From NCBI RefSeq assembly GCF_004345265.1, contig NZ_SLUM01000019.1:1-64000 (forward strand): 64,000 nucleotides of DNA. The letters are read 5' to 3'. The position numbers were made by a program, and so were the translations under genes. Positions 24,090 through 32,738 of the stretch are shown here, one piece after another. This stretch comes from Allofournierella massiliensis. Lineage in GTDB: Bacteria > Bacillota > Clostridia > Oscillospirales > Ruminococcaceae. Within the stretch, counting starts at the first letter, position 1. Each line of letters starts with the position of its first letter. A model generated the notes under the pieces. That model saw only the letters and a program-made list of their open reading frames with translations. It was not told the DNA's origin and did not search any database.

Positions 24090-24557
24090 TCATGTTACCT
24101 TCAGAATACAGTTGACCGTTGCCCCATTTCGAGGGGAATAGGTCTCATCCATGGAAAAGGTATCGTACTGTATCGTCAGCTCATACTCACCTGCTTCCAA
24201 AGCTCTATCCAGCGTAATGTCATACAAATGATCCCCCGGACGTATGAGCTTGGACTGATAGATTTGCTCTTCTCCGATTAAAAATGTGATCTGGAAATAC
24301 ACTTCGTTTTCTTCCGGGTTAGTCAGTTCTATTTGAACATCCGTTGTATCGGCCGGAATTGAAATTGTAGAGTACCCCGGAATTTCAATCCCTTTTTCAG
24401 TGCTTTCCTCGGTTGTTTGCCAGCTCTGCGCCTGTTCAAATTCCGGCACAAAACTTGTAACCTCTTTGGGTCTGGTGTTTTGGTATATTGCTGCAGCTGC
24501 CAAAATCACCGCAACACCAATAAGCACAATGACTTTTGCTCTACATTTTATCCACAT
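24090..24557 (-). CDS. Membrane-anchored Ig-like protein, unknown
   Basis: A 155-residue protein with one N-terminal membrane helix (about 8-26) and an extracellular beta-rich domain (ISIPADTTDVQIELTNPEENEVYFQITFLI and LEAGEYELTIQYDTFSMDETYSPRNGATVNC). The pattern is immunoglobulin-like and resembles small proteins found beside Clostridial surface modules. It is the first gene of the heme operon: its ATG follows AGAGGAAA and two iron boxes lie upstream. It could assist assembly or anchoring of the secreted proteins. No family is claimed. Confidence 0.7.
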   Translation of the reverse strand: MWIKCRAKVIVLIGVAVILAAAAIYQNTRPKEVTSFVPEFEQAQSWQTTEESTEKGIEIPGYSTISIPADTTDVQIELTNPEENEVYFQITFLIGEEQIYQSKLIRPGDHLYDITLDRALEAGEYELTIQYDTFSMDETYSPRNGATVNCILKVT

Positions 24558-24575
24558 ATATATTTCCTCTTTTCA

Positions 24576-24591
24576 GTTAGTATTAGCTAAC
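24576..24591. promoter_or_regulatory. DtxR-type operator of the heme operon (proximal)
   Basis: GTTAGTATTAGCTAAC matches the consensus and lies 19 bases before the first gene of the heme operon. Confidence 0.75.
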
Positions 24592-24656
24592 CATGTGCTC
24601 AAAATAAACCGCCCCTTTTGCAGGCGGTTTCACTGTACGTATACATTTTTTCAATA

Positions 24657-24672
24657 GTTAGTTTAAGCTAAC
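24657..24672. promoter_or_regulatory. DtxR-type operator of the heme operon (distal)
   Basis: GTTAGTTTAAGCTAAC has perfect 5-bp arms. A GC-rich hairpin (AACCGCC/GGCGGTT, 24607-24630) lies between the two operators. Confidence 0.75.
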
Positions 24673-24731
24673 TATCACCTGAAAAAGAAGCGGCTCACGC
24701 CGTTTTCTCAATCATCCTGTTATTTGACTAA

Positions 24732-24760
24732 AGAATAACACCGTTATTTGCCCACGTCAA
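24732..24760 (-). promoter_or_regulatory. Candidate promoter of the heme operon
   Basis: On the minus strand: TTGACG (24760-24755), 17-base spacer, TATTCT (24737-24732). It would start about 170 bases before the first gene. A palindrome shared with the tetR promoter fills the spacer. Confidence 0.55.
24735..24747. promoter_or_regulatory. TetR-type palindrome in the heme promoter
   Basis: ATAACACCGTTAT is the exact reverse complement of the palindrome at 25070-25082 next to tetR. It lies between -35 and -10 of the candidate heme operon promoter. Confidence 0.6.
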
Positions 24761-25029
24761 CACTCTGTCGCTTTTATTATCATAAAGCGATATAATACCA
24801 CAATATTAAAAAATTTTGTTTCTCTTTAAAATACAGTCCAATTTACACAACTACCAAATTATTCCATCACACTTATGTCGATAGTGACAAGTACCATGCC
24901 ATACAATCGTATCAAAATCGGCTCTCTGGAAAAGCAAAATTCATTTCGTTACTTCATCAATATCTCCAACTGTTCACCTGAATCTAAAAGAGATATTTCC
25001 ATAGCACTTGCAGAATGTTTTCGGTCGTC

Positions 25030-25058
25030 TTGACAGCATATTAAAAGAGATGTATTAT
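25030..25058 (+). promoter_or_regulatory. Sigma-A promoter of tetR
   Basis: TTGACA (25030-25035), 17-base spacer, TATTAT (25053-25058). The stretch 24761-25029 is AT-rich and shows no gene. Confidence 0.85.
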
Positions 25059-25069
25059 AGCAGTGTTAC

Positions 25070-25082
25070 ATAACGGTGTTAT
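25070..25082. promoter_or_regulatory. TetR-type palindrome at the tetR start
   Basis: ATAACGGTGTTAT lies at the expected start region of the tetR transcript, immediately before the ribosome site. It fits autorepression. Confidence 0.65.
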
Positions 25083-25094
25083 AAGGAGAATATT

Positions 25095-25712
25095 ATGGAA
25101 GAAAAATCAACTGGCACTCTTGAGAGCATCCAGGAGGCTGCTATGCAAGAATTTCTAGAAAAAGGCTTTCAAGGTGCCTCCCTGCGCCAGATTGTGAAAA
25201 ACGCCGGTGTAACCACTGGTGCTTTCTATGGATATTTCTCCAGCAAAGAAGCTCTTTTCAACGCCCTTGTAGAGCCCCACGCCGTTGCCCTTATGGGAAA
25301 GTTTATGGAAGCCCAATCCTCTTTTGCCGAGTTGCCTGAAGAAGAACAGGCTACTTGCATGGGGAATGCGTCTGGAGCCTGTGTAAGGTGGATGGTGGAT
25401 TATATCTGTCAGCATCGGGAACCGGTTAAACTGCTGCTCTGCAGATCGGAGGGAACCAGTTATGAACACTTTGTCCACAACATGGTAGAAGTGGAGGTGG
25501 AGTATACGCTCCGCTACATGGATGTTCTCCGACGTTTGGGGCAAACTCTTCCGGAACTGAGTCAGTCTCTCTGCCATATCATCGCCAGCGGAATGTTCAA
25601 TGGACTTTTTGAGATCGTCGTACATGATATGCCGAAAGAACAGGCTCTGCGGGATGTAGAACAGTTCCGCACTTTCTACACGGGTGGATGGCTGAAATTG
25701 ATGGGGGGATGA
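25095..25712 (+). CDS. TetR/AcrR family regulator
   Basis: A 205-residue regulator with the TetR N-terminal helix-turn-helix (about 10-55; AAMQEFLEKGFQGASLRQIVKNAGVTTGAFYGYFSSKEALF) and a helical ligand-binding part with several Cys and His. It is divergent from the heme operon and lies upstream of an ABC half-transporter pair in the same direction. A 13-bp palindrome occurs both at its own promoter and in the heme operon promoter, so it probably controls both. By comparison with HrtR and FhtR, TetR-type heme sensors of Firmicutes, heme is the first ligand to test; this is inference. Confidence 0.92.
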   Translation: MEEKSTGTLESIQEAAMQEFLEKGFQGASLRQIVKNAGVTTGAFYGYFSSKEALFNALVEPHAVALMGKFMEAQSSFAELPEEEQATCMGNASGACVRWMVDYICQHREPVKLLLCRSEGTSYEHFVHNMVEVEVEYTLRYMDVLRRLGQTLPELSQSLCHIIASGMFNGLFEIVVHDMPKEQALRDVEQFRTFYTGGWLKLMGG

Positions 25713-25734
25713 CCCCTATCTTTTTTGAATATTA

Positions 25735-25750
25735 GTTAGTTATTGCTAAC
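25735..25750. promoter_or_regulatory. DtxR-type operator of the ABC pair
   Basis: GTTAGTTATTGCTAAC lies between tetR and the first ABC gene, 20 bases before its ATG. No clear -35/-10 pair is seen, so it may act on read-through or on a weak promoter. Confidence 0.7.
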
Positions 25751-25770
25751 TTGCAGAAGGAGGTTTTTTC

Positions 25771-27564
25771 ATGAAGCAGAAGAAAAAGAGTGATGTTGCG
25801 GTCCTGCTGGACTACGCAGGCAGTCACAAGGGGCTGACCTTCCTGGGGCTGACCCTGTCGGCGGTGTCCATGCTGTTGAGCATGGCACCCTACATCTGCA
25901 TCTGGCTGGTGGCTCGGGATCTGATCGCCGTAGCGCCGGACTGGACCCGGGCGCAGGACATCGCACAATACGGCTGGCTGGCGTTTGCCTTTGCGGTGGC
26001 CGGCATCGTCCTGTACTTTGCAGGATTGATGTGTACCCATCTGGCGGCCTTCCGCACAGCAGCCAACATCCGCAAGCGAGGCGTTGCCCATGTGATGAAA
26101 GCCCCGCTGGGCTTCTTCGACTCCAATGCCTCCGGCCTCATCCGGGGACGGCTGGATGCGGCGGCGGCCGATACGGAGACCTTGCTGGCCCACAATCTGG
26201 CGGACATCGTAGGCACCATCACCCTGTTCGTGTCCATGCTGGTGCTGATGTTCGTCTTTGATTGGCGGATGGGCGCGGCCTGCCTGCTGGCGGCGGTGAT
26301 TTCCATGATTGCCATGTTCTCCATGATGGGCGGCAAAAACGCCAAACTGATGGCAGAGTATCAGGCAGCCCAGGATCGCATGACCAAGGCAGGCACCGAG
26401 TATGTCCGGGGCATTCCGGTGGTCAAGATTTTCCAGCAGACCGTTTATTCCTTCAAAGCCTTTCAGGAGGCCATTGAGGATTACAGTTCCAAAGCGGAGC
26501 ACTATCAGGGCGATGTGTGCCGTGTGCCCCAGTCCATCAATCTGACCTTTACCGAGGGCGCTTTTGTGTTCCTGGTGCCTGCGGCTCTTTTCCTGGCTCC
26601 CGGAGCTCTGGCCGGCGGTGACTTTGCGGGATTTATTGCAAACTTCGCCTTTTACGCAGTGTTCTCCGCCATCATTTCCACCGCGCTTGCCAAAATCATG
26701 TTTGCCGCATCCGGTATGATGCTGGCCAGTACTGCGCTGGGGCGCATTGACCAGGTCATGTGCGCTCCTGAACTGAAAGTGCCTGAACACCCCCAATCCC
26801 CCGGAAGCAGCCGTGTAGAATTTGAAGATGTGAGCTTTACTTACGACGGGGCCCAGACCTCCGCCCTCTCCCATGTGTCCTTCACAGCGGAGCCGGGACA
26901 GACCGTAGCCCTGGTAGGACCCTCCGGCGGCGGCAAGACCACCGCTGCCAGCCTGATCCCCCGCTTCTGGGACGCCACCTCTGGCGTAGTGAAGGTGGGC
27001 GGCGTGGATGTGCGGCAGATCGATCCCCATGTGCTCATGGATCAAATCGCCTTTGTGTTCCAGAACAGCCGCCTATTCAAAGCCTCCATTTTGGAGAATG
27101 TCCGGGCTGCCCGTCCCAACGCCACCCGGGAGCAGGTGCTCTCGGCGTTGAAGGCCGCCCAGTGTGAGGACATTCTGGAGAAACTGCCCCAGGGCATGGA
27201 CACCCTGATCGGCTCCGAGGGGACTTATCTTTCCGGCGGCGAGCAGCAGCGCATCGCCCTGGCCCGGGCCATCCTGAAGGATGCACCCATCGTGGTTCTC
27301 GATGAAGCCACCGCCTTTGCTGACCCTGAGAACGAGGCGTTAATCCAAAAGGCCTTTACCGAGTTGACCCGTGGCCGCACCGTTATCATGATTGCCCACC
27401 GTCTGTCTACTGTGGTCGGTGCGGACAAGATTCTGGTGCTGGAGGAGGGACGCATCGTGGAGCAGGGCTCCCATCAGGAGCTGACTGCCGCCGGCGGCCT
27501 CTATGCTCGGATGTGGGCGGATTACAACCAGGCGGTCCAGTGGAAAATCACCAGCGAACAGTGA
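25771..27564 (+). CDS. ABC half-transporter (permease-ATPase fusion) A
   Basis: A 597-residue type IV ABC half-transporter: six membrane helices (about 15-310) fused to an ATPase domain with Walker A GPSGGGKT, signature LSGGEQQRIALARAI, Walker B IVVLDEATAFADPEN and a switch His (IAHRLS). The ATG follows AAGGAGG. It is followed 16 bases later by a second half-transporter, so the pair forms a heterodimer. An iron box precedes it. Similar pairs either import siderophores (IrtAB and YbtPQ, exporter fold) or expel heme (PefCD). The neighbouring heme genes leave both options open. Codon use is GC-rich compared with the heme operon. Confidence 0.93.
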   Translation: MKQKKKSDVAVLLDYAGSHKGLTFLGLTLSAVSMLLSMAPYICIWLVARDLIAVAPDWTRAQDIAQYGWLAFAFAVAGIVLYFAGLMCTHLAAFRTAANIRKRGVAHVMKAPLGFFDSNASGLIRGRLDAAAADTETLLAHNLADIVGTITLFVSMLVLMFVFDWRMGAACLLAAVISMIAMFSMMGGKNAKLMAEYQAAQDRMTKAGTEYVRGIPVVKIFQQTVYSFKAFQEAIEDYSSKAEHYQGDVCRVPQSINLTFTEGAFVFLVPAALFLAPGALAGGDFAGFIANFAFYAVFSAIISTALAKIMFAASGMMLASTALGRIDQVMCAPELKVPEHPQSPGSSRVEFEDVSFTYDGAQTSALSHVSFTAEPGQTVALVGPSGGGKTTAASLIPRFWDATSGVVKVGGVDVRQIDPHVLMDQIAFVFQNSRLFKASILENVRAARPNATREQVLSALKAAQCEDILEKLPQGMDTLIGSEGTYLSGGEQQRIALARAILKDAPIVVLDEATAFADPENEALIQKAFTELTRGRTVIMIAHRLSTVVGADKILVLEEGRIVEQGSHQELTAAGGLYARMWADYNQAVQWKITSEQ

Positions 27565-27580
27565 GAGAGGGGTGAAGAAT

Positions 27581-29323
27581 ATGTTCAGCAAAAAGGTTCA
27601 GAGGAAATACGCCCTCACCGACCAGGGCGTAAAAAATGTCAAAAAGGGCGCATTCTGGACGGTCATCGTCAACCTTGTCGTCATGGGCGGCATGAGCATC
27701 CTGTATCTGCTGATGTACGGCCTGATGGGAACCTTCACAGACGACCAGCCGCTGCCCAACGCAGCCCTCCCGCTCGGGCTGGTGGTTGTGTTCCTGATTC
27801 TTTCCTTTGTGACTCATCTGCAGCAGTACTACGCCACCTATGGACTGGTCTATAACGAGGTGAAATCCACCCGTCTCAGTCTGGCGGAGCGGCTGCGCAA
27901 ACTGCCTTTGGGCTACTTCGGCAAGCGTGATCTCGCAGATCTGACCGAGACCATTATGGGCGATGTAAACCGCATGGAGCATGTCTGGTCCCATGTGCTG
28001 GGCTATCTGTACGGGGCCTATCTCTCCACGGCGATTATCGCGGTGTGCCTGCTGGTGTATGACTGGCGGCTGGCCATCGCCTGCCTGTGGGGTGTGCCGG
28101 TGGCCTTCGGTCTGTTGTTCGGCACCCGGAGGATTTCCGCCCGGACCTCCGAGCGGACGAAAAAAGCCGCGATCCGTGTCTCCGACGGAATTCAGGAAGC
28201 CCTGGAAAATGTTCGGGAGATCCGCGCCACCAATCAGGAGGAGCGCTATCTGGCCGGGCTCAATCAGAAGATCGACGGCCATGAGAAGGTCACCATCCAG
28301 GGTGAGCTGGGAACCGGCATCTTCGTCAATGCGGCCAGCGTCATCATGCGTCTAGGGGTAGCCACCACCATCCTGGTGGGAGCCAGCCTGATTCTTTCCG
28401 GGCAAATCGACTTCATGCTGCTGTTTTTGTTCCTGCTGGTTATCACCCGCGTGTATGCGCCTTTTGACCAGAGCCTGGCTCTCATCGCTGAAATGTTTGT
28501 GTCCCAAGTATCCGCCGACCGCATGAACGAGATCTACGACACTCCCACGGCTGAGGGTGCAGAGGTGTTTCAGCCCAAGGGACACGATATTGAGTTCGAC
28601 CATGTGGGTTTTGCCTATGACAAGAAAAAAGTGCTGAACGGTGTGAGCTTTACCGCCCGGGAGGGCGAAGTGACCGCCTTGGTAGGTCCCTCCGGATCCG
28701 GTAAAAGTACCTGTGCCCGACTGGCCGCCCGACTGTGGGATGTAACAGAAGGAAACATCAAAGTAGGCGGCGTGGACATTTCTACGGTGGATCCGGAAGC
28801 ATTGCTGACCGATTACTCTATGGTGTTCCAGGACGTGGTGCTCTTTGACGACACAGTGATGGAAAACATTCGTTTGGGCAAGCGAGGTGCCTCCGACGAA
28901 GAAGTACGGGCCGCAGCCGCAGCCGCAAACTGTGAAGAATTCATCTGTCGCCTGCCCCAGGGGTATGATACTCCCATCGGGGAAAATGGTACAAAACTCT
29001 CTGGCGGAGAGCGGCAGCGCATCTCCATTGCCCGAGCTCTTTTGAAGAATGCCCCCATCGTCCTGCTGGATGAGGCTACCGCCAGCCTGGATGTAGAAAA
29101 CGAGACAAAGGTGCAGAGTGCACTCTCCCGCCTTTTGGCAGGAAAAACAGTTTTGGTTATTGCCCACCGAATGCGAACTGTGGCAGGGGCCGATCACATT
29201 GTAGTTCTGGAAAACGGCCATGTAGCTGAGCAAGGCACACCTGCAGAACTGCTAAAGCACGGAGGACTCTACCGTCGTATGGTGGAACTTCAAAACGAGA
29301 GTGCCCATTGGCAACTGAGCTAA
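27581..29323 (+). CDS. ABC half-transporter (permease-ATPase fusion) B
   Basis: A 580-residue partner of the gene before it: six membrane helices, then an ATPase domain with Walker A GPSGSGKST, signature LSGGERQRISIARALL, Walker B IVLLDEATASLDVEN and IAHRMRT. I chose the ATG at 27581 (after GAGAGGGGTGAAG), not the in-frame ATG inside the previous gene. Both catalytic Glu residues are present in A and B, so both ATP sites may be active. Operon with A, 16-base gap. Same alternatives for the substrate. Confidence 0.93.
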   Translation: MFSKKVQRKYALTDQGVKNVKKGAFWTVIVNLVVMGGMSILYLLMYGLMGTFTDDQPLPNAALPLGLVVVFLILSFVTHLQQYYATYGLVYNEVKSTRLSLAERLRKLPLGYFGKRDLADLTETIMGDVNRMEHVWSHVLGYLYGAYLSTAIIAVCLLVYDWRLAIACLWGVPVAFGLLFGTRRISARTSERTKKAAIRVSDGIQEALENVREIRATNQEERYLAGLNQKIDGHEKVTIQGELGTGIFVNAASVIMRLGVATTILVGASLILSGQIDFMLLFLFLLVITRVYAPFDQSLALIAEMFVSQVSADRMNEIYDTPTAEGAEVFQPKGHDIEFDHVGFAYDKKKVLNGVSFTAREGEVTALVGPSGSGKSTCARLAARLWDVTEGNIKVGGVDISTVDPEALLTDYSMVFQDVVLFDDTVMENIRLGKRGASDEEVRAAAAAANCEEFICRLPQGYDTPIGENGTKLSGGERQRISIARALLKNAPIVLLDEATASLDVENETKVQSALSRLLAGKTVLVIAHRMRTVAGADHIVVLENGHVAEQGTPAELLKHGGLYRRMVELQNESAHWQLS

Positions 29324-29708
29324 TTATTTCGTCTATTCAAGTTCAGTCAGCCTTTTCTTTGGCAACACATCATCCTCTGGCCGTTTTACTGTGGTTTTAG
29401 TTGAGGATATCATCCTGTGACAATTCGATACCGACCATCTCTACAATATATACAGAGGAGAACAACTGTGACTTTCCCCTTGCTCAGGAGTGCCAAGATA
29501 TTCAATCTCCATTTGCAAAAAGCAGGCGATGCGGCCTATTTTATGGACTTTTGTTAATAAGACCGGCACAGGCCGCACAACGCAATGAATCCATTCATTA
29601 TTGATTCATTATGGCCCCCAAAACAGGGGAAAAATAGCCAGGAAAAAGAAAAGGGTTGCGGGCAGTTCCCACCTCGGAACCGCCCGCAAACCCGCATTAC
29701 AGCAACAA
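29324..29708. other. Intergenic region without a gene
   Basis: No supported coding frame. A strong hairpin (TTGCGGGC with GCCCGCAA, 29655-29690) could be a terminator for the ABC operon, although it lacks a clean T run. Confidence 0.5.
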
Positions 29709-29738
29709 AAAAGCCACCAGCCTTTCGGCTGATGGCTT
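29709..29738 (-). terminator. Terminator of tRNA-Pro
   Basis: On the minus strand, AAAGCCATCAGCC, a short loop and GGCTGGTGGCTTTTTTG follow the tRNA CCA end directly. Confidence 0.85.
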
Positions 29739-29815
29739 TGGTCCGAGTGGCGAGAGTCGAACTCACGGCCTCTTGAACCCCATTCAAGCGCGCTACCAAA
29801 CTGCGCTACACCCGG
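29739..29815 (-). tRNA. tRNA-Pro (GGG)
   Basis: A full cloverleaf of 77 bases with encoded CCA. The acceptor arms are CCGGGTG and CACTCGG, the anticodon stem is CTTGA/TCAAG with loop ATGGGGT, giving anticodon GGG, and the T loop is GTTCGAC. Confidence 0.96.
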
Positions 29816-29981
29816 ACATCTGGCCCGGTGTTCTCACCGGCGACGCTTTTTATTATAGCGCATCCCTCGACAGATGTCAACTCTTTTTTCAAAGAATTTT
29901 CAAAAAATTTAACGCGTTCGATTTTTCTCTTTTCTCCCCTGTTGTGGGCCTGAATCCGAGCGCCGCTTTGCCGGAGCATTC

Positions 29982-30014
29982 AAAAAGAGGCAGCCTTGCG
30001 GCTGCCTCTTTTTG
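29982..30014 (-). terminator. Terminator of adhE
   Basis: AAAAAGAGGCAGCC and GGCTGCCTCTTTTT form a perfect stem 16 bases beyond the adhE stop. Confidence 0.9.
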
Positions 30015-30029
30015 TGTTTATGCGATCGA

Positions 30030-32651
30030 TTAGTTGCCGTAGTAAGCCTTCAGGTACAGCTCCTTGATCTCGCTGACCAGGGGGTACACCGGGTTAGCGG
30101 TGGTGCACTGGTCCTCGAAAGCCTTGTAGGACAGCTCGTCCACCTTGGCCAGGAACTCTTCCTCAGAGATGCCGCAATCGCGGATGGTCATGGGACGATC
30201 GGTAGCCTTCATCAGGTTGCGAACGGCCTCGATCAGGCTGTTCACAGCGGTCTGGGTCTCGGTGCCCACGTTGCACAGGCCGCAGCGCCAAGCCAGCTTA
30301 GCGTAACGCTCGTCGGCGATGTACTCCTTGTACTTGGGGAACGCAGCAAACTTGGTGGGACGGGTCGCATTGTAAGCGATCACGTAGGGCAGCAGGATGG
30401 CGTTGGCACGACCATGGGGGATGTGGAACTCACCGCCCAGCTTATGAGCCATGGAGTGGTTCAGGCCCAGGAAGGCGTTGGTGAAGGCCATACCGGCGAT
30501 GCAGGAAGCGTTGTGCATCTTCTCGCGGGCCAGGTTGTCACCGTTGTAGGAAGCCTTCAGGTAGTGGAATACCATCTCGGTGGCCTGCAGAGCCAGACCA
30601 TCGGTGTAGTCGCTGGCCATAACGGAAACGTAAGCCTCGATGGCGTGGGTCAGAACGTCCAGACCAGTGTCGGCAACGATGCTCTTGGGCATGCTGCGGG
30701 TGAACTGAGGATCGATGATGGCCACGTCGGGAGTCAGAGCGTAATCGGCCAGAGGATACTTGATGTTGCCATTCTTCTTGTCGGTGATAACGGAGAAGCT
30801 GGTAACCTCGGAACCGGTACCGGAAGTGGTGGGGATAGCGACCAGCTTGGTCTTGGCGCCCAGCTTGGGGAACTTGAAGGCGCGCTTACGGATATCCAGG
30901 AAGCGCTGACGCAGACCGTCGAAGCTGGTTTCGGGATGCTCGTAGAACAGCCACATACCCTTGGCAGCGTCGATGGCGCTACCACCGCCGATGGCGATGA
31001 TCACGTCGGGATTGAAGGCACGCATGGCCTCCACGCCGCGCATGATGCACTCTACGCTGGGATCGCTCTCAACGTCGGAGTAGATCTCGCTGTGGCAGTA
31101 CTGCTCACGCTTACGCAGGTAATGCAGGATCTTGTTCACGTTGCCCAGCTGAACCATTACGGGGTCAGTTACGATGAAGGCGCGGCTGATGCCCTCCATC
31201 TTCTCCAGGTACTGGATGGAATCTTCCTCGAAATAGATCTTCGGGGGAACCTTGAACCACTGCATATTAACTCTCCGTTTCGCAATGCGCTTTTTGTTGA
31301 CCAGGTTGACGGTAGTAACGTTCTGGCTCACGGAGTTCTTACCGTAGCTGCCGCAGCCCAGGGTCAGAGAAGGAGTATTGGTGTTGTAGATATCACCGAT
31401 AGCACCCTGAGAAGAGGGGCTGTTCACGATGATACGACCAACGCGCATTGCGATGCCGTACTCGTCGGCAACCTTCATGTCGCCGGTGTGGATAACAGCA
31501 GAATGGCCCAGGCCGCCCAGCTCCAGCATCTTGTTGGCGTAAGCGAAGCCCTGCTCGTTGTCCTTGGCTACGAAGTAGGCCAGAACGGGGCTCAGCTTCT
31601 CCTTGCTCAGGGGGTACTGCTCGGAGGGTTCGGGCAGAGGAGCGATCAGGATCTTGGTCTTCTCGGGAACCTTCAGACCAGCCTGCTCAGCGATCCAGTT
31701 AGCGGACTTACCAACAACGGGAGCGAACACGCCCTTGTTGGGGTCGGGGAACATGTACTTGGTCAGCTTCTCAACTTCTTCGGGATTCAGGAAGTAGCAG
31801 TTGTTCTTCTTCATGTAATCCTCGAAGTCCTTGGTCAGCTCCTTGGCAACGATGACAGCCTGCTCGGAAGCGCAGATCATGCCGTTGTCGAAGGTCTTGG
31901 ACATCATCAGGTCGGTGCAAGCGCGATGCAGGTCCGCAGTCTTCTCGATGAAGCAGGGCACGTTGCCGGCGCCAACGCCCAGAGCGGGCTTGCCGCAGGA
32001 GTAAGCAGCCTGTACCATGCCGGGGCCACCGGTGGCCAGGATGGTGGCAACGCCGGGATGATTCATCAGAGCACCGGTAGCCTCGATGCTGGGCTTGTCG
32101 ATCCACTGGATGCAGTTCTCGGGGGCGCCGGCCTTAACAGCAGCCTCGTAAACGATGCGGGCGGCCTCGGCGCTGCACTTCTGAGCGGAGGGATGGAAGC
32201 CGAAGATGATGGGGTTGCGGGTCTTAACCGCGATCAGACATTTGAACAGGGTGGTGGAGGTGGGGTTGGTGGTGGGAGTAACACCGCAGATTACGCCCAC
32301 GGGCTCAGCAACTTCCACATAGCCTTCCATGTCGTTCTCTTCCAGGATGCCAGCGGTCTTTTCCTTCTTGATGTTGTGCCAGATGTACTCGGTGGCAAAC
32401 ATGTTCTTGATAACTTTATCTTCATACACGCCGCGGCCGGTCTCTTCCACAGCCATGCGTGCCAGTTCCTGGTGCTTGTCCAGGCCGGCCAGAGCCATCT
32501 CGTGAACGATGTGGTCGATGGTCTCCTGATCATAGCTCAAAAACTCCTGAAGAGCCTTCTGGGCCTTTTCGACCAGACCGTCGATCATTACCTGAACTTC
32601 GGACTTGCCGTTCTCTACGGTTTCAACCTTAGCTTTCTTCTGTTCTGCCAT
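30030..32651 (-). CDS. adhE: Bifunctional acetaldehyde-CoA/alcohol dehydrogenase AdhE
   Basis: A cytosolic 873-residue fusion enzyme that reduces acetyl-CoA to acetaldehyde and then ethanol with NADH. The N-terminal aldehyde dehydrogenase half contains the catalytic Cys in NGMICASEQAV. The C-terminal half (from about residue 450, WFKVPPKIYFEE) is an iron-type alcohol dehydrogenase with GGGSAIDAAKG for NAD and the metal ligands in HSMAHKLGGEFHIPHGRANA. The ATG at 32651 is chosen with GAAAGGA 11 bases upstream; 32663 is possible. Two Rex-type palindromes upstream fit induction at high NADH. The length is normal, and the enzyme should form spirosomes as in other bacteria. Confidence 0.97.
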   Translation of the reverse strand: MAEQKKAKVETVENGKSEVQVMIDGLVEKAQKALQEFLSYDQETIDHIVHEMALAGLDKHQELARMAVEETGRGVYEDKVIKNMFATEYIWHNIKKEKTAGILEENDMEGYVEVAEPVGVICGVTPTTNPTSTTLFKCLIAVKTRNPIIFGFHPSAQKCSAEAARIVYEAAVKAGAPENCIQWIDKPSIEATGALMNHPGVATILATGGPGMVQAAYSCGKPALGVGAGNVPCFIEKTADLHRACTDLMMSKTFDNGMICASEQAVIVAKELTKDFEDYMKKNNCYFLNPEEVEKLTKYMFPDPNKGVFAPVVGKSANWIAEQAGLKVPEKTKILIAPLPEPSEQYPLSKEKLSPVLAYFVAKDNEQGFAYANKMLELGGLGHSAVIHTGDMKVADEYGIAMRVGRIIVNSPSSQGAIGDIYNTNTPSLTLGCGSYGKNSVSQNVTTVNLVNKKRIAKRRVNMQWFKVPPKIYFEEDSIQYLEKMEGISRAFIVTDPVMVQLGNVNKILHYLRKREQYCHSEIYSDVESDPSVECIMRGVEAMRAFNPDVIIAIGGGSAIDAAKGMWLFYEHPETSFDGLRQRFLDIRKRAFKFPKLGAKTKLVAIPTTSGTGSEVTSFSVITDKKNGNIKYPLADYALTPDVAIIDPQFTRSMPKSIVADTGLDVLTHAIEAYVSVMASDYTDGLALQATEMVFHYLKASYNGDNLAREKMHNASCIAGMAFTNAFLGLNHSMAHKLGGEFHIPHGRANAILLPYVIAYNATRPTKFAAFPKYKEYIADERYAKLAWRCGLCNVGTETQTAVNSLIEAVRNLMKATDRPMTIRDCGISEEEFLAKVDELSYKAFEDQCTTANPVYPLVSEIKELYLKAYYGN

Positions 32652-32738
32652 TGGTTCTGCCATCCTTTCAAACGATTGATTCAAAACAACCGGGGCGACA
32701 TTTTTCCTGCCCTGCCCCACTGACAACATGATACCATA

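Noticed and set aside
30012-32723. A 903-codon open frame on the plus strand opposite adhE
   Set aside because: It mirrors the strongly codon-biased adhE gene; the real gene on the other strand has all catalytic motifs.
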